From positions 1 through 38,414 of the forward strand of contig JAGAUN010000075.1 of the NCBI GenBank assembly GCA_017620715.1: a stretch of 38,414 nucleotides of DNA. The letters run 5' to 3'. This document shows, in pieces, positions 33,753 through 38,414 of the stretch (within the stretch, counting starts at the first letter, position 1; each line of letters begins with the position of its first letter). Position numbers and translations under genes: made by a program. The notes below the pieces were generated by a model. That model had not been told where the DNA came from and ran no database searches. It was given only the letters and a program-made list of their open reading frames with translations. Source of the stretch: Muribaculaceae bacterium. Its GTDB lineage: Bacteria; Bacteroidota; Bacteroidia; Bacteroidales; Muribaculaceae.

Positions 33753-34193
33753 ATGAAAAAATTTCTGTTTGTGGCTTTGATAGCTTTGTTATCGACCACT
33801 GTGGCTTCGGCCCGCGACAAATACACGCACGATGCGTCGGTGCTCCCCGCCGTGGCACAGAGCGTAATCAAATCGAATTTCAAGGCCAATGTAAGTCTGG
33901 TAAAGGTCGACAAGGATTTTGGTCGGGTGTCGGAATACGAGGTTATACTTACAGACGGCACCGAGATTGCGTTTGACCGAAACGGTAATGTGAAAGAGGT
34001 TGAAACAGCTGAGACTTCGTCAGTACCGGCGGCATTCATCCCCCAACCTATCACCATGTATATCAACAAGTATCATGCCAAACAGCGTATAGTGGGCTTT
34101 GAGCGCGAGCGCTCCGGGTACGAGGTGACTCTGTCGAACGGTCTGGATTTGAAGTTTGACCGTAATGCCAACTTTGTGAAATACGACAAGTAA
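33753..34193 (+). CDS. PepSY-like (DUF2874) secreted protein
   Basis: 146 residues: a signal peptide (MKKFLFVALIALLSTTVASA) followed by two related PepSY-like units of about 55-60 residues. Each has a helix (LPAVAQSVIKSNFK; IPQPITMYINKYH), a strand containing Val-Asp or Gly-Phe-Glu, and a closing DGTEIAFDRNGNV or NGLDLKFDRNANF hairpin. The internal duplication is visible by eye. Such proteins are common in gut Bacteroidota, possibly binding ligands or inhibiting proteases in the periplasm. A strong terminator hairpin follows. Confidence 0.88.
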   Translation: MKKFLFVALIALLSTTVASARDKYTHDASVLPAVAQSVIKSNFKANVSLVKVDKDFGRVSEYEVILTDGTEIAFDRNGNVKEVETAETSSVPAAFIPQPITMYINKYHAKQRIVGFERERSGYEVTLSNGLDLKFDRNANFVKYDK

Positions 34194-34221
34194 ACTCTCC
34201 CCCTCTATATATATTTCCCCC

Positions 34222-34266
34222 GGACGGAGGCTGAGTCGCTAATGCGATTTTCAGTCTCCGTCTATT
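34222..34266. terminator. Bidirectional terminator between PepSY-like and radical SAM genes
   Basis: GACGGAGGCTGA (34223-34234) pairs with TCAGTCTCCGTC (34251-34262) over 12 bases with one wobble, and the loop contains a second stem TCGC/GCGA. T-rich stretches flank both sides. On the minus strand the stem includes the radical SAM stop codon and last codons, so both convergent transcripts probably end here. Confidence 0.75.
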
Positions 34267-35489
34267 TCTATCGGGGTGCGCATTATGTCGGCGGGGGGCA
34301 GTCCGCGGCGTAGTTGATTGACCATGAAACGCATGTGTGGCTCGGTGTGGTCGAAGAAGGCCCGATAGCCCTCGCACAGATAATTGAGGCCAGGTTGGCC
34401 GTCGGCAGTATGGGAGAATCTGTTTTTAGGGCATTCACCGTTGCATATCATCGTATGCCGGCATTGTCGGCATTGGTCGGGCAGTGAGTCGCGTTTGGCC
34501 TGGCCGAATGCAAACTGACGTTCCTGGCTCATTAGCTCAATGATGCTGTTGTGATGGATATTGCCGATACGGTATGCCGGAAACACGAAATGGTCGCAAC
34601 TGTAAACATCGCCATTGTAGTCGACGACGCCGGCATGACCGCATACTGTTGCCATGGAGCAAACGCCCGGCGAAACGCCGTAGTGGCGGGCGAGAGTGGC
34701 ATCGAATATCTGCACGAAAAAATTTCCAACATCCTCTTTTACCCAAATGTCGAAGAGCCTGCAAAGGAATCGTCCCCACTGTTGCGGAGTGATTGATTCG
34801 TCGGTGAGCACACCCTGTTCGTCGACGGCCGCCAGACGCCCGTCGGGGCGCCTGCGTTCAACGATAGGAGTAAACTGCAGATATTGACAGCCTATTGATT
34901 TGAAGAAGCGGTAAAATTCGTCGGGTTGATCCACATTTGCACGGCTTATTACAGCCATGGCGTTCCACTCTACGCCGTAGTGCTGCAAGAGATGTATGGA
35001 GCGCATTACCGATTGGAATGTAGGCTTGCCGGTAGCTGAGAGACGATAGCAATCGTGCTGTGACTGGGGCCCGTCGATTGATACACCCACCAACCAATCG
35101 TTGCGCTTCAGAAAGCGGCACCAGGCATCGGTGAGCAATGTGCCGTTGGTTTGCAGGCAGTTGATAATGCGGCGCCCGTGTGCGTAGCGTTGTTGCAACT
35201 CCTGTGCCTTTTGGTAGAAACTCAAGGGTGCCATTGCGGCTTCTCCGCCGTGCCATGTAAATATTACTTCCGGTGTAGTGGTAGCTTCGATATATGAGCT
35301 TATAAAGCGCTCGAGGGTGGCGTCGGACATGCGGGTGCGTTCGCCTGATGGTGCATCGGCATCCTTCTCCAGATAGTAGCAATAGGCGCAACGCATATTG
35401 CATTTGGCGCCTACCGGCTTGGCCATCATATACATTATGGCTTCAAATGGATTGGACTCGACGGGTTGTGGCTGGGGCGAGGGAGTCAT
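34251..35489 (-). CDS. Anaerobic sulfatase-maturating-type radical SAM/SPASM enzyme
   Basis: 412 residues. The radical SAM cluster motif is C30-NMR-C34-AY-C37 in the form CNMRCAYCYYLEK, typical of the anSME group. The Gly-Gly-Glu (TWHGGEAAM) SAM-binding motif lies near 90. The C-terminal SPASM domain holds further cysteines (CSMATVCGHAGVV, YSCDHFVFP, QCRQCRHTMICNGECPKNRF) for two auxiliary [4Fe-4S] clusters. These enzymes convert an active-site Cys or Ser of sulfatases into formylglycine. No sulfatase is in this window. A -7 element lies upstream (35516-35523) and a terminator hairpin covers the stop. Confidence 0.92.
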   Translation of the reverse strand: MTPSPQPQPVESNPFEAIMYMMAKPVGAKCNMRCAYCYYLEKDADAPSGERTRMSDATLERFISSYIEATTTPEVIFTWHGGEAAMAPLSFYQKAQELQQRYAHGRRIINCLQTNGTLLTDAWCRFLKRNDWLVGVSIDGPQSQHDCYRLSATGKPTFQSVMRSIHLLQHYGVEWNAMAVISRANVDQPDEFYRFFKSIGCQYLQFTPIVERRRPDGRLAAVDEQGVLTDESITPQQWGRFLCRLFDIWVKEDVGNFFVQIFDATLARHYGVSPGVCSMATVCGHAGVVDYNGDVYSCDHFVFPAYRIGNIHHNSIIELMSQERQFAFGQAKRDSLPDQCRQCRHTMICNGECPKNRFSHTADGQPGLNYLCEGYRAFFDHTEPHMRFMVNQLRRGLPPADIMRTPIEIDGD

Positions 35490-35515
35490 GGCTACAGGTG
35501 CTACGGAATTAGAGT

Positions 35516-35523
35516 CAAAGTTA
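35516..35523 (-). promoter_or_regulatory. -7 element for the radical SAM maturase
   Basis: The minus strand reads TAACTTTG, an exact consensus match, giving a start near 35510 and a leader of about 20 nt to the ATG at 35489. No good -33 box is seen. It lies in the 112-bp region shared with the divergent mechanosensitive channel gene. Confidence 0.5.
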
Positions 35524-35601
35524 GTGAATTTTCCGAAACTATCGGCGGGGGAGGGGCGTTTAATTGTAAATGTTACCGTTTCATTCGTAATTCAATCCAT
35601 T

Positions 35602-36882
35602 ATGTCGCACGTCGCATTACTCGCTATAATTCCACAGCATGGGCTCGCTCTCTGGTTAACTGAACATATCCGTACCACCCTCGACCATCTCGGTCTGAAA
35701 CATGGCAGTATGGCAGAAAGTGTGATATACGTGGGTGTGATTGTTGCATTCGCATTACTTTTGGGCTGGCTGGTGCGCAGAGTGGCACTGTGGCTGACGC
35801 GGCGTATAATGCGCTGGCGAAGCACTCAGATAGGTAACGATTTGATTCATGACCATGTGCTGTCGCGCTGTTCGCATGTCATCACCCCGCTGGTGATACT
35901 GGCCCTGTTGCCGTTTGCTTTCGATACGCAATCGTCGCTGCTTCATTTGTTCCGAGTTGCCATTTACATATATACCATCGTAGCGTTTGCCGTTGCCATC
36001 AATGCCGTGATACGGTTTTTCTGGATGCGTTACAACCAGCGCGAGAATACAAAAAATCTTGCTCTGGGTGGTATTCGGAATCTGTGCACGGGGATTGTGT
36101 GGGTGATTGCCGTGATAGTGATTGGCTCCATAATACTTGATAAGTCGCCGGTGGCTCTTCTCACCGGCCTGGGCGCTTTCGCGGCCGCCCTTATGCTGAT
36201 TTTCAAGGATACCATTCTTGGCTTTGTGGCAGGGGTGCAGCTCTCGGGCAACGATATGCTCCGTATAGGCGACTGGATAGTGGTGCCCTCGACAATTGCC
36301 AACGGTATTGTGGTGGATATGTCGCTCACGGCAGTGAAGGTTCAGAACTGGGATAACACCATAGTGACTTTGCCGCCTTATACTCTCGTCAGCACTTCAT
36401 TTCAGAACTGGCGAGGGATGTCTGACAGCGGCTACCGTCTGATAAGCCGTTCGGTGATTTTTGATGTCGATTCGGTGGTGCCCTGTACCGACCAGATGAT
36501 ACAATCGGTATCAACACTGCCCGGAATGAAGGAATTTATTGATAAAGTGAAAACCTCGGGCCCCTTCTATGACCCCGGTGTGGCGGTGGTCAACGGCACT
36601 ATTCAGACCAACCTCGGGCTGCTTCGCGCATACCTATGCTATTATCTTTTGCATCATCCGCTTATCGGTACCGACCAACAGATATTAGTGAATGTGAAAG
36701 TACCAGAGGGCAATGGTTTCCCGCTTCAGATATATTGCTATACCACTACTGCATGGACTGCCTACGAAGCTGTGCAGAGCGAGATTTTCGAGCATATTGC
36801 AGCCGTGGCACCTAAATTCGGTCTACGCCTTTATAACGCTCCCTCGGGTAACGATGTGAAAAGTTTGGCCCGCAACGTATAA
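35602..36882 (+). CDS. MscS-family mechanosensitive channel, YbdG-like
   Basis: 426 residues from the Met at 35602, which starts the membrane region; an open frame extends upstream into the divergent gene but lacks coding character. About five membrane helices precede the pore helix GLGAFAAALMLIFKDTILGFVAG, rich in Gly and Ala as in MscS. The soluble vestibule domain includes LRIGDWI and NTIVTLPPYTLVSTSFQNWRGMSDSGYRLISRS, closely resembling E. coli YbdG. The channel opens under membrane tension to relieve osmotic shock. It is divergent from the maturase and convergent with the barrel gene 16 bp downstream. Confidence 0.93.
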   Translation: MSHVALLAIIPQHGLALWLTEHIRTTLDHLGLKHGSMAESVIYVGVIVAFALLLGWLVRRVALWLTRRIMRWRSTQIGNDLIHDHVLSRCSHVITPLVILALLPFAFDTQSSLLHLFRVAIYIYTIVAFAVAINAVIRFFWMRYNQRENTKNLALGGIRNLCTGIVWVIAVIVIGSIILDKSPVALLTGLGAFAAALMLIFKDTILGFVAGVQLSGNDMLRIGDWIVVPSTIANGIVVDMSLTAVKVQNWDNTIVTLPPYTLVSTSFQNWRGMSDSGYRLISRSVIFDVDSVVPCTDQMIQSVSTLPGMKEFIDKVKTSGPFYDPGVAVVNGTIQTNLGLLRAYLCYYLLHHPLIGTDQQILVNVKVPEGNGFPLQIYCYTTTAWTAYEAVQSEIFEHIAAVAPKFGLRLYNAPSGNDVKSLARNV

Positions 36883-36898
36883 TCTTCGGTGCGAACAA

Positions 36899-37522
36899 TC
36901 AGAATAGATAGCTTACCCGGATGCCGAAGGTGGAATTACGTGCTGAGTAGTTGGTGAGTATTTTGGCTTTGAGAGCGTAGGTAAGGCCCCAGTTGTAGTT
37001 GAACGATACCTGCCAATGACGCATCAGCTCTACACCGATACCGAAATCAATGCCAAGCTCACCTGCGGCATAGTCAATGCAATCGACCTTGCTGTGTCCT
37101 GCCAAAAAGCCTATGGAGGGACCTGCGTAAGCAAACGGCGCGAGGTAATCTTCAAAGCCGTTCATGTTGGTGTATTTGTAGCGTAAGTGAAGGGGAAGGT
37201 TGATATAGTGGAGGCGTACCATCTCGTTAGATGAATAATCGTCGGCCCACATAGGGAAGTCGCCGATGTTGAGCTTGGCACCACGCATATCGTACTGCAG
37301 GCCTATATCGATACCGAAGCCGATGCCGGGAAACATCAACTCTCCCATTACGCCGGCGGTGGCACCAAAAGAGGAGCGCGCTTTCCAGATATTGTCCTGT
37401 TTGAAACGCAGTGTCGAAACATTGCCACCAACTATCGGGCCGTAGCGAAACTCGGCTGCGGCCTCAGATGCGGTTAACAGGGATATCGCTAATATTATAA
37501 AGGTGCACAGTAGCTTTTTCAT
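36899..37522 (-). CDS. PorT-like outer-membrane beta-barrel protein
   Basis: 207 residues: a signal peptide (MKKLLCTFIILAISLLTASEAAA) followed by the outer-membrane barrel pattern of the PorT/OMP_b-brl_2 family, with strands such as FRYGPIVGGNVSTLRF, GFGIDIGLQYDMRG, INLPLHLRYKY, YAGPSIGFLAGH, QVSFNYNWGLTYAL, ending with FGIRVSYLF and a terminal Phe. Such proteins are abundant in Bacteroidota; the specific role is unknown. It has its own -7 element and is transcribed divergently from gpmI. Confidence 0.88.
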   Translation of the reverse strand: MKKLLCTFIILAISLLTASEAAAEFRYGPIVGGNVSTLRFKQDNIWKARSSFGATAGVMGELMFPGIGFGIDIGLQYDMRGAKLNIGDFPMWADDYSSNEMVRLHYINLPLHLRYKYTNMNGFEDYLAPFAYAGPSIGFLAGHSKVDCIDYAAGELGIDFGIGVELMRHWQVSFNYNWGLTYALKAKILTNYSARNSTFGIRVSYLF

Positions 37523-37545
37523 ACTTTTTTAGTGAGATGTTTCGG

Positions 37546-37553
37546 CAAAGGTA
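37546..37553 (-). promoter_or_regulatory. -7 element for the PorT-like gene
   Basis: The minus strand reads TACCTTTG, matching TAnnTTTG, with a start expected near 37540 and a leader of about 18 nt to the ATG at 37522. The -33 box is unclear. It is 14 bp from the -7 element of the divergent gpmI promoter. Confidence 0.5.
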
Positions 37554-37567
37554 GTGAAATTTTTTCG

Positions 37568-37575
37568 TAACTTTG
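37568..37575 (+). promoter_or_regulatory. -7 element for gpmI
   Basis: TAACTTTG followed by C is an exact match to the Bacteroidota consensus; a TTTCG about 23 nt upstream may serve as a weak -33. The start site would be near 37581, giving a leader of about 60 nt before the ATG at 37641. Confidence 0.55.
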
Positions 37576-37640
37576 CACTCCACAATATAATTAACCTTCA
37601 ATAGCTATTACATAAACATAAACCCCCATAAATACTACTC

Positions 37641-38414
37641 ATGGCTACTAAAGCATTACTCATGATTCTCGACGGCTGGGGTATAGGCAATCACTCCAAA
37701 AGCGATGTGATATACTCTACCCCCACCCCTTATTGGGATTATCTTCTGCGTACCTATCCCCACTCTCAGCTTCAGGCTTCGGGCGAAAACGTAGGCCTGC
37801 CCGACGGCCAGATGGGCAACTCCGAGGTGGGTCACCTCAATATAGGCGCCGGTCGCGTGGTGTATCAGGACCTTGTGAAAATCAACAAGGCTTGCGCCGA
37901 CGGCACAATACTCGACAATCCTCAGATCAAAGAGGCCTTCAACTATGCCAAGACCTCAGGTCAAGCCCTGCATCTGATGGGCCTGACCAGCGACGGCGGC
38001 GTGCACTCTTCGCTCACGCACCTGTTTGCCCTTATCGACATAGCAGCGCGCTACGAGCTTAAGAAGGTTTATATACACTGCTTCATGGATGGCCGTGATA
38101 CCGACCCACGTTCAGGCAAAGGTTTCATTGAACAGCTTCAGGCACATTGCCAGAAGGCAGGTGTGGGTACAATCGCCTCGATTGTAGGCCGATATTACGC
38201 TATGGACCGCGACCGTCGCTGGGATCGCGTAAAAGAGGCATACGACCTGCTCGTGTCGGGCACCGGCGCACAGGCTACCGATATGGTGGAGGCAGTGCAG
38301 CAGAGCTACGATGCCGATATTACCGACGAGTTTATCAAGCCGATTAACAATTCTACAGTCGACGGCACCATCAAACCCTCCGATGCAGTAATATTTTTCA
38401 ATTACCGCAACGAC
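37641..38414 (+). CDS. gpmI: 2,3-bisphosphoglycerate-independent phosphoglycerate mutase (N-terminal part, runs off window)
   Basis: The first 258 codons are present and open to the window end. [16 protein letters not shown] carries the metal-binding Asp11, and [17 protein letters not shown] contains the catalytic Ser61 that is phosphorylated during the reaction. SDGGVHS and the FMDGRDTDP segment follow, then [15 protein letters not shown] of the phosphotransferase domain. The cofactor-independent enzyme interconverts 3- and 2-phosphoglycerate in glycolysis using manganese. Full-length enzymes are about 500-515 residues, so roughly half is missing only because of the window edge. Confidence 0.96.
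   Translation, partial: MATKALLMILDGWGIGNHSKSDVIYSTPTPYWDYLLRTYPHSQLQASGENVGLPDGQMGNSEVGHLNIGAGRVVYQDLVKINKACADGTILDNPQIKEAFNYAKTSGQALHLMGLTSDGGVHSSLTHLFALIDIAARYELKKVYIHCFMDGRDTDPRSGKGFIEQLQAHCQKAGVGTIASIVGRYYAMDRDRRWDRVKEAYDLLVSGTGAQATDMVEAVQQSYDADITDEFIKPINNSTVDGTIKPSDAVIFFNYRND

Noticed and set aside
35398..35601. Extending the mechanosensitive channel to an upstream ATG
   Set aside because: The extra 68 residues overlap the divergent maturase gene and show no membrane or signal character; the Met at 35602 starts the hydrophobic region.
37733..38062. Plus-strand frame rich in Arg and Ser near the right edge
   Set aside because: It is an out-of-frame reading of gpmI, whose true frame starts at 37641 and stays open to the window end.

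Overview
The window looks like chromosomal DNA from a Bacteroidales bacterium, most probably a gut lineage close to Muribaculaceae. This is inferred from gene content and promoter style, not from a database search. Many intergenic regions carry the Bacteroidota -7 element TAnnTTTG, and several also have a TTG/TTTG -33 box 19-20 nt upstream. Other typical content includes DUF4292, a DUF4922-SpoIID fusion, PorT-like barrels, a PepSY-like secreted protein, an anaerobic-sulfatase-maturase-type radical SAM enzyme and a GH20 hexosaminidase. Coding density is high, with no gene-free stretch over 300 bp. No rRNA, tRNA, CRISPR, insertion sequence or prophage was seen.

Layout. (1) 1-1969: the start of a secreted protein, then, on the minus strand, a translation operon rplY-pth-hslR. 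(2) 1998-9329, minus: a tightly packed envelope operon running prmA, outer-membrane protein, dut, TPR protein, DUF4292 lipoprotein, EnvC-like factor and Wzx-like flippase, with several start/stop overlaps. (3) 9483-10647, minus: four small membrane-stress type genes (two YtxH paralogues, a holin-like protein, an unknown) flanked by intergenic hairpins. (4) 10826-14744, plus: GH20 beta-hexosaminidase and gltX. (5) 14692-21410, minus: a cell-wall locus running GT2 glycosyltransferase, HIT-like/SpoIID fusion, AmpG-like permease, then a separately promoted L,D-transpeptidase and a UPF0104 membrane protein whose 3' end overlaps gltX. (6) 21542-24391, plus: patatin-barrel outer-membrane protein and flavin reductase. 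(7) 24404-31588, minus: tamB and priA. (8) 31811-34193, plus: Crp/Fnr regulator, acyltransferase, PepSY-like protein. (9) 34251-37522: radical SAM maturase, YbdG-like mechanosensitive channel, PorT-like barrel. (10) 37641 to the end: start of gpmI.

How the genes work together. Envelope construction and turnover dominate: murein hydrolase activation (EnvC-like), lipid-linked glycan flipping (Wzx), muropeptide import (AmpG), cross-linking (YkuD), outer-membrane assembly and transport (TamB, patatin-barrel) and amino-sugar release (GH20). The most unusual item is the protein at 18043-20088. It joins a nucleotide-handling HIT/GalT-like domain to a SpoIID/LytB domain, has no visible export signal, and lies next to a muropeptide permease. 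This suggests a cytoplasmic step in peptidoglycan salvage that I cannot match to a known pathway.
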